This document shows, in pieces, positions 1 through 5,848 of a stretch of 10,000 bases of DNA (position 1 is its first letter; each line of letters opens with the position of its first letter). The stretch lies in NCBI RefSeq assembly GCF_020217025.1, contig NZ_JAIWOF010000210.1:1-10000 (forward strand), read 5' to 3'. Below the pieces are notes generated by a model. It saw nothing but the letters and a program-made list of their open reading frames with translations, did no database searches and had not been told where the DNA came from. This DNA comes from Flavobacterium sp. Its GTDB lineage: Bacteria; Bacteroidota; Bacteroidia; Flavobacteriales; Flavobacteriaceae. The translations under genes and the position numbers were made by a program.

Positions 1-1
1 G

Positions 2-61
2 CAAGTTCAAGAGCAAAGTGTTGCTCGATTGGCGAGCCTGTGGAATAGTTATCTGGAATAG
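2..61 (+). CDS. Possible 3' end of a gene entering from the left
   Basis: Frame 2 is open from the window edge to a TAG at 59-61 and would encode 19 residues ending in ASLWNSYLE. The peptide has a balanced, helix-like composition. Frame 3 is also open a little further, but reads rich in Trp and Cys and looks like a shadow. The Flavo-1-like element starts 13 bp after the stop, which is a plausible place for an intergenic RNA. Too little is present to name a family, and the stretch may be non-coding. Confidence 0.25.
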   Translation, partial: QVQEQSVARLASLWNSYLE

Positions 62-74
62 CAAACGTCTTAAC

Positions 75-168
75 TAGCCCCGATGGGAGTGGAAATCTTT
101 TTTTGCCTTGTTTCAATTTCACTTAATAGGACAAGGCAAAAAAAATTGTAGCGGACAGCGGGACTAAG
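75..168 (+). ncRNA. Flavo-1-like structured RNA element
   Basis: The segment begins with TAGCCCCGATGGGAGTGG and ends with GTAGCGGACAGCGGGACTA. These halves bracket a long central stem: TTTTTTTGCCTTGT (98-111) pairs perfectly with ACAAGGCAAAAAAA (131-144) around a 19-nt loop. The outer TAGCCC and GGGACTA also pair with one bulge. From memory, this pattern of conserved outer purine-rich strands around a variable stem matches the Flavo-1 RNA motif, found mainly in flavobacteria and of unknown function. It is not a normal intrinsic terminator, because the run after the stem is A rather than T on either strand. Family assignment is by recall only. Confidence 0.6.
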
Positions 169-206
169 AGTTTTTATGGAATGCAGAACATCTGCTTCTA
201 AAAAAA

Positions 207-890
207 TTATTCTTTAGGCTCCGTTTTTGGCTGGATTTTGATTTTATTAATCCAGTGTTCGTTTAGTTTGTCGAAGTCGATGGGTTTTGAAGGTTCTTGT
301 TTTGAAAGTTGCCCTTGATTAAACGCGGCATTTAAGATACCTTCTATATGGTAATCTTCTTTTACATCAAAAGGTTTGTATTGCGTTTTTAAATTGATGT
401 CGAATAAATACGCCGTGGAGTTGGCCCAAAAGGCTTTCCAACTACTTTTATACTCCTTAATTAAATCGAAAGTGGTGCTTCCGGTTTGGCGGTAGATAAG
501 TTTGACTAGAATTTGACCGTCTTTACGCGATAACTTTTTTAAGCGTGGTTCGAATTCTTCCTCTAAATACTTCTCTACGATTTTAAAGTATTTCTTTTTT
601 TCGCGACTGGTTTTTAGTTTTGCCATGGTGGCGTTTAACTGCGTTAGTTTATCGGCCGTTAATTTGGCATACGGATATACTTTAAAGATTCTTCTCTTTA
701 ATATTAACTTGGCTTTTTTATCTTCATCCATCGAATACACATTGTCTGGCGTGAAAATGATTTCCTTTAATTCGATAGAATATATAATAGACGAATCCTG
801 TTGCGTCATTCGTAACGTATCGGTTTCGGTTTGGGCAAACGAGAAAGTAGCGATGAATAGGAATAAACTACTTAATAATGATTTGTACAT
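207..890 (-). CDS. DUF4294 domain-containing exported protein
   Basis: The protein is 227 aa. Residues 1-20 form a signal peptide (MYKS, hydrophobic core LLSSLFLFIATFSFA, then Q), so the mature protein should be periplasmic or envelope-associated. Residues about 40-190 match the DUF4294 family, recognisable by the basic KRRIFKVYPYA segment at 65-75, the Lys/Glu-rich helix around 90-120 and the LIYRQTGSTTFDLIKEYKSS stretch at 131-150. The tail (195-227) is rich in Lys and Pro and probably disordered. The function of the family is not known and no catalytic motif is evident. The gene diverges from the M42 peptidase; from memory this pairing is frequent in flavobacteria, which hints at a shared role but does not show one. 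The start at 890 is supported by the signal peptide. Confidence 0.85.
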   Translation of the reverse strand: MYKSLLSSLFLFIATFSFAQTETDTLRMTQQDSSIIYSIELKEIIFTPDNVYSMDEDKKAKLILKRRIFKVYPYAKLTADKLTQLNATMAKLKTSREKKKYFKIVEKYLEEEFEPRLKKLSRKDGQILVKLIYRQTGSTTFDLIKEYKSSWKAFWANSTAYLFDINLKTQYKPFDVKEDYHIEGILNAAFNQGQLSKQEPSKPIDFDKLNEHWINKIKIQPKTEPKE

Positions 891-932
891 GCTGATTGAT
901 TTTAACTTTTTAACTCACTGCAAAAAGTAAAC

Positions 933-940
933 CAAAATTA
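933..940 (-). promoter_or_regulatory. Candidate -7 box for the DUF4294 gene
   Basis: On the minus strand this reads TAATTTTG, an exact match to the flavobacterial TAnnTTTG -7 element, 42 bp upstream of the DUF4294 start. No TTG lies at the expected distance further upstream, so only half of the promoter is supported. For the divergent M42 gene the best candidate is TATTTTTA at 968-975 on the plus strand, one base off consensus and also without a -33 partner. Confidence 0.35.
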
Positions 941-1000
941 TCGAAATTATGCGAAACTCTGATATCTTATTTTTAAATTAGCAAAAAATTATATTTTAAG

Positions 1001-2095
1001 ATGAGCACAAAATCGATATTAAAGAAGTCGTCGATGACTTTTTTGGAAAATTATTTGAATAATGCTTCTCCAACAGGATATGAATCGGAAGGACAAAAAC
1101 TTTGGATGGACTATTTAAAACCATACGTTGATACCTTTATTACCGATACCTACGGAAGTGCTGTGGGCGTTATTAATCCGGATGCGCCTTATAAAGTAAT
1201 TATTGAAGGTCATGCGGATGAAATTTCGTGGTATGTGAATTACATTACCGATGATGGATTAATCTACGTGATTAGAAACGGAGGTTCGGATCATCAGATT
1301 GCGCCATCGAAGCGTGTGAACATTCATACTAAGAAAGGTATTGTTCGTGGCGTTTTTGGTTGGCCAGCGATTCACACACGTGGAAGAAGCGGAAAAGCAG
1401 AAGAAACAGCAAAAATTGAAAACATATTTATTGATTGTGGTTGCTCAACGAAAGCCGAAGTAGAAGCTTTAGGCGTTCATGTGGGTTGTGTGATTACATA
1501 TCCAGACAATTTTGAGATTTTAAACAACGATAAATTTGTATGTAGAGCTATTGATAACCGCATGGGTGGTTTTATGATTGCCGAAGTAGCGCGTTTATTA
1601 AAGGAGAACAAAAAGAAATTACCTTTTGGATTGTACATCGTAAACTCGGTGCAGGAGGAAATTGGTTTGCGTGGTGCCGAAATGATTACCCAACGCATTA
1701 AACCAAACGTTGCCATTGTTACCGATGTTTGCCACGACACGACTACGCCTATGATTGACAAAAAAATTGAAGGCGATTTAAAAATGGGACGCGGACCAGT
1801 TATTGCTTACGCTCCTGCGACACAAAACGTGTTACGTGAAATGATTGTTGACACAGCAGTAGAAAACAAAATCCCTTTTCAACGCCATGCGACTTCTCGC
1901 GTTACGGGAACCGATACCGATGCTTTTGCGTATAGCAATGGCGGAGTTGCCTCAGCTTTGATTTCGTTACCGTTGCGTTATATGCACACTACAGTAGAAA
2001 TGGTACACCGCGACGACGTAGAAAATGTAATTAAACTGATTTACGAAACGCTATTGAAAATTGAAAATAACGAAACGTTTAGTTATTTTAAGTAG
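1001..2095 (+). CDS. M42 family metallopeptidase (aminopeptidase)
   Basis: A 364-aa cytoplasmic protein of normal length for M42 (glutamyl aminopeptidase / deblocking aminopeptidase type). It lacks a signal peptide. The two-metal centre is complete by motif: His71 in GHADEIS, Asp185 in RAIDNRMGG, the Glu219-Glu220 pair in VQEEIGLRGAE (catalytic base plus metal ligand), Asp242 in VTDVCHD, and His329 in LRYMHTTVE. M42 enzymes form large tetrahedral assemblies that trim peptides released by other proteases; the exact substrate preference cannot be read here. The older label endoglucanase is a known misannotation of this family. The start at 1001 gives a normal N-terminus. Transcription probably ends in the inverted-repeat element that starts 26 bp downstream. 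Confidence 0.93.
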   Translation: MSTKSILKKSSMTFLENYLNNASPTGYESEGQKLWMDYLKPYVDTFITDTYGSAVGVINPDAPYKVIIEGHADEISWYVNYITDDGLIYVIRNGGSDHQIAPSKRVNIHTKKGIVRGVFGWPAIHTRGRSGKAEETAKIENIFIDCGCSTKAEVEALGVHVGCVITYPDNFEILNNDKFVCRAIDNRMGGFMIAEVARLLKENKKKLPFGLYIVNSVQEEIGLRGAEMITQRIKPNVAIVTDVCHDTTTPMIDKKIEGDLKMGRGPVIAYAPATQNVLREMIVDTAVENKIPFQRHATSRVTGTDTDAFAYSNGGVASALISLPLRYMHTTVEMVHRDDVENVIKLIYETLLKIENNETFSYFK

Positions 2096-2120
2096 TAGTT
2101 TTTTGATATAAAAATTTAAG

Positions 2121-2257
2121 AAGACTGTCCAAAAAGACCTTATTTTGTCAAGCTGAACTCGTTTCAGCTTCTATAAACAATGACTTATTATTGTTTTTTT
2201 AGATTCCGAAATAAATTCGGAATGACAAAGCTGACTTTTTTGACAGTCTCTTTTTTT
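2121..2257. repeat. Cloverleaf-like inverted-repeat element, probable terminator
   Basis: Outer arms AGACTGTC (2122-2129) and GACAGTCT (2242-2249) are exact inverted copies, and pairing continues imperfectly inward (AAAAAG near 2131-2136 with CTTTTT at 2235-2240). Inside lie three separate perfect hairpins: AAGCTGAA/TTCAGCTT (2150-2157, 2163-2170), AAACAAT/ATTGTTT (2175-2181, 2190-2196) and ATTCCGAA/TTCGGAAT (2203-2210, 2216-2223). The first and third are inverted versions of the same unit, TTGTCA + palindrome + TCTA. Seven T follow the right arm at 2251-2257, so it can terminate the M42 transcript. The terminal inverted repeats and size also fit a small non-autonomous mobile element (MITE-like); no clear target duplication is visible. 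Confidence 0.6.
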
Positions 2258-2455
2258 GCGCTTTTTTGAAGATTTATGAAAATGTACAGAAAATCTACAG
2301 CAATTTATTTGTGAGAATTTTGTTATATTGCAGAGTGAAATAGTCTTATCAAAGATATAAACCTAAAATTGGGTGGATAAGGCTGATTTTGTCAGAAAAT
2401 AAACAAGTTATAGCCAATTAAAAAAATGAAAACTAAAACAGTAAAATAAATACAT
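2258..2455. other. AT-rich gap with inverted repeats upstream of the accessory genes
   Basis: No gene is seen here. AATTGG at 2367-2372 is inverted as CCAATT at 2414-2419, GGCT (2381-2384) as AGCC (2412-2415), and CTGA/TCAG form a small hairpin at 2383-2395. This nested symmetry resembles a recombination-type or regulatory site, but the stems are short. TATATTGC at 2324-2331 is close to the flavobacterial -7 box (one T short) and lacks a good -33 partner. A tiny reading frame, ATG at 2426 to TAA at 2447-2449 (MKTKTVK), ends 6 bp before the next gene; it may be chance. Confidence 0.4.
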
Positions 2456-3040
2456 ATGAAAATAGAACAGAAATTTGATAAAATTATTGACATTTTATAT
2501 GATGAAAGTCTTCTTCATTGGAAAGAAATTCCAGCAACAGACATTATAGCATTTGGAAAAAGTAAATTCAATATTGATTGGTCAGACGCAGAAATTAATT
2601 TTATAATATCAACCTTACAAAATGATGGTTATATTGTACTAAACAAAACAGATGTTGACTCAATGAAAACTCCAACTTTTTCTCTAACGGCTAAAGGAGT
2701 TCAAATGAAACGAAAAGGAGGATTTCAAAAAACTAAACTCGTAGAAGATGTTAAAAATATTATCATTTTATGGGGATCTATAATTGCACTTATTGTAAGT
2801 ATTATTACAGTATATGATTTTATTAATAAAACTTGGCTAACTAATGAATCAAATATTTGTTGTAATTGTAATTCAAAGTCTGACAACGAAACTAAAGAAA
2901 AAAACAATCACAGTACAAATGAAATCAATACTGAAATTAACATAAACGAATCTGACTCAATAAAAACAAAACTTACCGATACAGTTTCCAAAAAAGGAGA
3001 TTTAAAACTGGAAAAACTACAAAAAAAAACAGATAACTAG
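2456..3040 (+). CDS. Hypothetical membrane-anchored protein with wHTH-like N-terminus
   Basis: A 194-aa protein that I cannot assign to a named family. Residues 1-90 look like a small winged-helix fold: several amphipathic helices, a hydrophobic strand (DGYIVL, 57-62), then FSLTAKGVQMKRKGGF (75-90), the LT-x-KG...GG pattern that often ends winged-helix domains. A single hydrophobic segment at about 101-121 (IIILWGSIIALIVSIITVY) should span the membrane. It is followed by a Cys cluster, CCNC (135-138), and a polar Lys/Asn/Glu-rich tail (140-194) that is probably disordered. Orientation is not certain, but the basic stretch before the helix favours the winged-helix part being cytoplasmic. The gene is very AT-rich and lies 170 bp before AIPR on the same strand, so it may be its partner or only a neighbour brought in with it. 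Confidence 0.75.
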   Translation: MKIEQKFDKIIDILYDESLLHWKEIPATDIIAFGKSKFNIDWSDAEINFIISTLQNDGYIVLNKTDVDSMKTPTFSLTAKGVQMKRKGGFQKTKLVEDVKNIIILWGSIIALIVSIITVYDFINKTWLTNESNICCNCNSKSDNETKEKNNHSTNEINTEININESDSIKTKLTDTVSKKGDLKLEKLQKKTDN

Positions 3041-3146
3041 CTACTAAGTGATTTTTAGAAATTTGGGCTTGAGGGTTTAATGAAACAAACTTTTTGTATA
3101 TTTGGCTTTGTCCAAATGGAATTGTTTGTAACAATATAAATCCAAA
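3037..3146 (+). repeat. Flanking repeat, copy 1 (after the hypothetical gene)
   Basis: Starts at CTAGC, overlapping the TAG stop of the hypothetical gene, and aligns with the segment after AIPR at 4976-5092. The best block is TGATTTT...AAATTTGG..CTT..AGGGTTTAATG, with 27 of 32 bases equal by eye from 3049, and similarity continues through TTTGG.TTT...CC.AATG and AACAA.ATAAA.CCAAAAC-like ends. This copy also contains TATATTTG at 3097-3104, an exact -7 box match that may start AIPR transcription (nearest TTG is 25 bp upstream, longer than usual). A wide inverted repeat, GGCTTTG/CAAAGCC (3104-3110, 3152-3158), encloses a small hairpin, ATTGT/ACAAT (3121-3125, 3131-3135). Confidence 0.65.
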
Positions 3147-3210
3147 CTTTGCAAAGCCACGAGACTTTAACTACAACCACTAAACTACAATAACATCACA
3201 AATAGTTATT

Positions 3211-4974
3211 ATGTCAAAATATTCTACACTTGTAAACATCTTAGATACAATAATTAAAGAAGCTCCAACTTCTATGTCAAAAAAATATTCATCTGACGAA
3301 TCAGATAATGAGCAATTGAATCAAAGTCGTTCGAGAGCATTTATACATCTGTATTTAAAAGTCAGTTTTGGTCTTTTGTTATTTGAAGAAAGAGAACATT
3401 TTTTAACTGACGGTTCATATGACGGAGGTATTGATGGCTATTACATAAATCCTGAAAATAAGACAATCTATTTGATTCAATCAAAGTTTAGAACCAATGA
3501 TAAAAATTTTGAAAACAAGCAAATTGCTTTTGAAGAAATTTTGACAATGGATGTAAATAGAATACTTGATGGAGAAACTAAAGATGAAAGAGGAAATGAA
3601 TACAACGGAAAAATAAAACAACTTCAACGAGAAATTTCTAACACCGATAGTATTGGTAGATATTCATATCAAATAGTTATATTGGCTAATCTAGCAGACG
3701 TAAAGAGTAGTGATCTTAGAAAATTATCTGGTGGAATCGCTTGTGAAGTTTTTAATTTTGAAACTTGTTATCAAAAGTTAGTTTTTCCCGTAATAACTGG
3801 AACATTTTTCAATGCTACTGATTTATCAATAAACATAGACTTAAGCAATAAAAATGCTGGTAGTAAAATCAGCTACACAGTTCAAACAAAAAAAGGAAAA
3901 TGTGAAATAACAGTATTATTTATTCCAACAATTGAATTAGCAAAAGTTATGTTTAAATACAAAAACTCTATTTTAAAATTTAATCCAAGGAGTTATCTAG
4001 GACACGAAGGAAAAAATGTACATAATTCAATTAGAGAAACAATTACACAATCCGAGACAAATGAATTTGCTTTGTTTAATAATGGAATAACAATGCTTTC
4101 TGATGAAACTTATATAAATGAAAAAATAGGTCAAAAAAACAAAGCTCAGTTAATAGTTAAAAATCCTCAAATTATTAATGGGGGCCAAACATCATATACT
4201 TTAAGTAAAATATTTGAAGAAAATATCGAAAATAATGTTGAAGAAATCTTTAAGGATAAAGAAGTTTTAATAAAAATCATTACCTTACAAGAGAACAATG
4301 ACATTGCCAACAAATTAGATTTGATTAATGCAATTTCGGACGCAACAAACAAGCAAACTCCAATTATAAATGCAGATAGATTTTCAAACGAGAAACTTCA
4401 AATTGATCTTCAAAAAACACTATTCGATAATTATAACCTTCACTATGAACGAAAACGTGGAGAATTTGCTGATGGAATATACAACAATTACATAACCGAA
4501 AATTCTATTATAGAAAGAAATCATTTCTACAAAATGTTTTATGCATCTAATGGCAAAATTGATAAAGCATCCGAAAAAAAATTATTTTATAAGCAAGGCT
4601 TAACAATAGATGATTTTTCGAAAGACGAATTAGATAATGCTTATTTTGGGCACTTGTGCTTTAAGAGGATTAATGGAGCAAAAAATCCTCATGAAAGAGT
4701 TGATATTGCTGATTTTGCCAAGATATATGCTATGACATATGTTTTCAAACCGAAATCAGTTGAAGATTATCAGAATGCTATCGATGAAAATATAGAAGCC
4801 TTTAATTCTAAGTGGACCGATTTTCTAAATTATTTTACTAAAAGTACTGTTATAACTAAAATTAGAATTGACAAAATTACAGGAGAAAAAAAATCATATC
4901 AAAAAATGGATTATCGAAAATGGTACAACAGCTCAGACTTTGCAAATGATGTGGCTTTTTTCTATAATGACTAA
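3211..4974 (+). CDS. AIPR family (abortive phage infection) protein with nuclease motif
   Basis: A 587-aa protein with two recognisable parts. The N-terminal part carries a PD-(D/E)xK/Mrr-type signature: GSYDGGIDGYYI (68-79), with Asp75, then a strand ending IYLIQSKFR (86-94), giving Gln90-x-Lys92; Gln for Glu is a known Mrr-like variant. Residues about 245-510 match the AIPR domain: FNPRSYLG (257-264), ETNEFALFNNGITML (282-296) and the very typical NPQIINGGQTSYTL (318-331). Members of this family are linked to abortive infection and phage resistance, so defence by nucleic-acid cleavage is the likely role, but the target is not known. There is no signal peptide or membrane helix. The gene is clearly AT-richer than its core neighbours (11 G/C in 4201-4260) and is flanked by related repeats, consistent with acquisition. 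The start at 3211 fits the protein's beginning. Confidence 0.88.
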   Translation: MSKYSTLVNILDTIIKEAPTSMSKKYSSDESDNEQLNQSRSRAFIHLYLKVSFGLLLFEEREHFLTDGSYDGGIDGYYINPENKTIYLIQSKFRTNDKNFENKQIAFEEILTMDVNRILDGETKDERGNEYNGKIKQLQREISNTDSIGRYSYQIVILANLADVKSSDLRKLSGGIACEVFNFETCYQKLVFPVITGTFFNATDLSINIDLSNKNAGSKISYTVQTKKGKCEITVLFIPTIELAKVMFKYKNSILKFNPRSYLGHEGKNVHNSIRETITQSETNEFALFNNGITMLSDETYINEKIGQKNKAQLIVKNPQIINGGQTSYTLSKIFEENIENNVEEIFKDKEVLIKIITLQENNDIANKLDLINAISDATNKQTPIINADRFSNEKLQIDLQKTLFDNYNLHYERKRGEFADGIYNNYITENSIIERNHFYKMFYASNGKIDKASEKKLFYKQGLTIDDFSKDELDNAYFGHLCFKRINGAKNPHERVDIADFAKIYAMTYVFKPKSVEDYQNAIDENIEAFNSKWTDFLNYFTKSTVITKIRIDKITGEKKSYQKMDYRKWYNSSDFANDVAFFYND

Positions 4975-4975
4975 T

Positions 4976-5092
4976 CTAGCAGCGGTTAATAATGATTTTA
5001 CAAAATTTGGTCTTTAGGGTTTAATGGGACAATCTTTGAATGTTTGGTTTTAGACCGAATGAAAGGTCTAGAACAAAATAAACCAAAACCCC
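4976..5092 (+). repeat. Flanking repeat, copy 2 (after AIPR)
   Basis: Begins at CTAGC one base after the AIPR stop codon and aligns with 3037-3146, including AAAATTTGG.CTTTAGGGTTTAATGGGACAA-like and TTTGGTTTTAGACCGAATG-like blocks given here only in outline. It carries about 8 extra bases near the start (GCGGTTAA region) and small indels inside. TAGACC (5051-5056) and GGTCTA (5065-5070) form a 6-bp hairpin with an 8-nt loop. At the matching place copy 1 has different bases that can form only a weaker hairpin. The TATA part of copy 1's -7 box is not kept in this copy. Confidence 0.65.
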
Positions 5093-5139
5093 CGCTCCCT
5101 TACAAATCCTTTGCTATAGCAAAATAAAAAAACAAAAAA

Positions 5140-5159
5140 AATCCCGCTTTCGCGGGATT
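5140..5159. terminator. Bidirectional intrinsic terminator between AIPR and ankyrin genes
   Basis: AATCCCGC (5140-5147) and GCGGGATT (5152-5159) form a perfect 8-bp stem with a 4-nt loop. On the minus strand it is followed by a long T-rich run (complement of 5123-5139), ideal for ending the ankyrin transcript, whose stop codon is 6 bp away. On the plus strand it is followed by TTCTTTTATC, enough for AIPR read-through to stop. The same stem-loop recurs at 8340-8359. Confidence 0.9.
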
Positions 5160-5164
5160 TTCTT

Positions 5165-5569
5165 TTATCTTCTTTTACGAGCGTCTTTGACCAGTTTAAT
5201 AATTTCTTCTGATTTTGATTTCTCGGCGTAATCTGAGATGGATAAGCCATTTTTGTCTTCGGCTCTAAAATCGGCACCGTTTCTAATTAAGAAATCTACA
5301 ATTTGCGGTTGCTTAAATAAAATGGCGTACATCAAAGGCGTTGTACCACGTTCGTCTTTTTTGTTGACGTCTACTCCTATTTCTACTAACTGTTGCACTT
5401 TTGCTAAATCGCCTTTACTAATGGCTACATTTAACTGCGAAGGTGCGGGTTTTACAACGGCAACTGGTGTTGTGTTTTCACTTGTTGTAAAGGCATTCGC
5501 TGTTACGGCATTGCTAAACAACATTACTACTGCGGGTACGATGACCCAAAATCTGTTCGTTTTTTTCAT
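5165..5569 (-). CDS. Secreted ankyrin-repeat protein
   Basis: A 134-aa protein. Residues 1-26 form a signal peptide with a basic start (MKKTNR), a hydrophobic core and an ANA-F cleavage site, so it is exported to the periplasm. After a Thr/Pro-rich linker (27-43), about three ankyrin units follow: 45-72 (NVAISKGDLAKVQQLVEIG), 75-104 with the canonical GTTPLMYAI and VDFLIRNGAD, and a degenerate capping unit at 108-130 (NGLSISDYA). Ankyrin repeats bind other proteins; the partner is not known. Small exported ankyrin proteins in other bacteria are often linked to oxidative-stress or envelope functions, but nothing here proves that. It is convergent with AIPR and divergent from the AraC gene. An ECF-type promoter lies 32 bp upstream, suggesting stress-controlled expression. 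Confidence 0.88.
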   Translation of the reverse strand: MKKTNRFWVIVPAVVMLFSNAVTANAFTTSENTTPVAVVKPAPSQLNVAISKGDLAKVQQLVEIGVDVNKKDERGTTPLMYAILFKQPQIVDFLIRNGADFRAEDKNGLSISDYAEKSKSEEIIKLVKDARKRR

Positions 5570-5600
5570 GATGATTGATTTTTAATGATTGATATGAATA

Positions 5601-5626
5601 GGACGAACTCTTGACTTATTCGTTAC
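5601..5626 (-). promoter_or_regulatory. Candidate ECF-sigma promoter of the ankyrin gene
   Basis: On the minus strand GTAAC (5622-5626) and CGTCC (5601-5605) are separated by exactly 16 nt. This fits the general ECF sigma pattern of an AAC-containing -35 and a CGTC-containing -10. The predicted transcript would begin about 25 nt before the ATG at 5569. No TAnnTTTG box lies at a suitable place in this leader; TTAGATTTT (near 5636-5644) is a weaker housekeeping-type alternative. Confidence 0.45.
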
Positions 5627-5747
5627 AGCTTTTTTAAAATCTAACATAACTTTAACAAACGGCGTGAGAAAAAGTCGGTAAAATGCTGTCTTTTAATTTC
5701 TTGTGATGATTTCATAACGTAAACTTTCTTCTTATCTTTTTGCTACT

Positions 5748-5780
5748 GTAAAATTCTTACGCAGTAAAATAAATTACGCA
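5748..5780 (+). promoter_or_regulatory. Tandem direct repeat, probable operator of the AraC gene
   Basis: GTAAAATTCTTACGCA (5748-5763) is followed without gap by GTAAAATAAATTACGCA (5764-5780), a tandem pair differing by a few bases. AraC-type regulators bind tandem direct half-sites of about this period. Eight bases further on, TATCTTTA (5789-5796) is one base off the flavobacterial -7 box and has no -33 TTG; the repeat occupies that position, as expected for an activator site. The binding protein could be the adjacent AraC regulator itself. Confidence 0.5.
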
Positions 5781-5848
5781 ACTTATTATATCTTTACAGA
5801 GAATTGTGTTTTTAAAAATGTAAAACAAAATCAGTCGTAAATTAAGAA

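Noticed and set aside
183..195. GCAGA/TCTGC hairpin downstream of DUF4294 as its terminator
   Set aside because: Only five base pairs, with no T run after it on the minus strand.
625..930. Open frame on the plus strand opposite DUF4294
   Set aside because: Overlaps a clear signal-peptide protein on the other strand, with shadow-like composition and no family resemblance.
3037..5092. CRISPR array or integron proper
   Set aside because: Only two diverged repeat copies nearly 2 kb apart, no short regular spacers, no cas or integrase gene, and no clear core sites typical of attC.
5238..5585. Open frame on the plus strand opposite the ankyrin gene
   Set aside because: The opposite strand has a signal peptide, ankyrin motifs, a promoter and a terminator; this frame has none.
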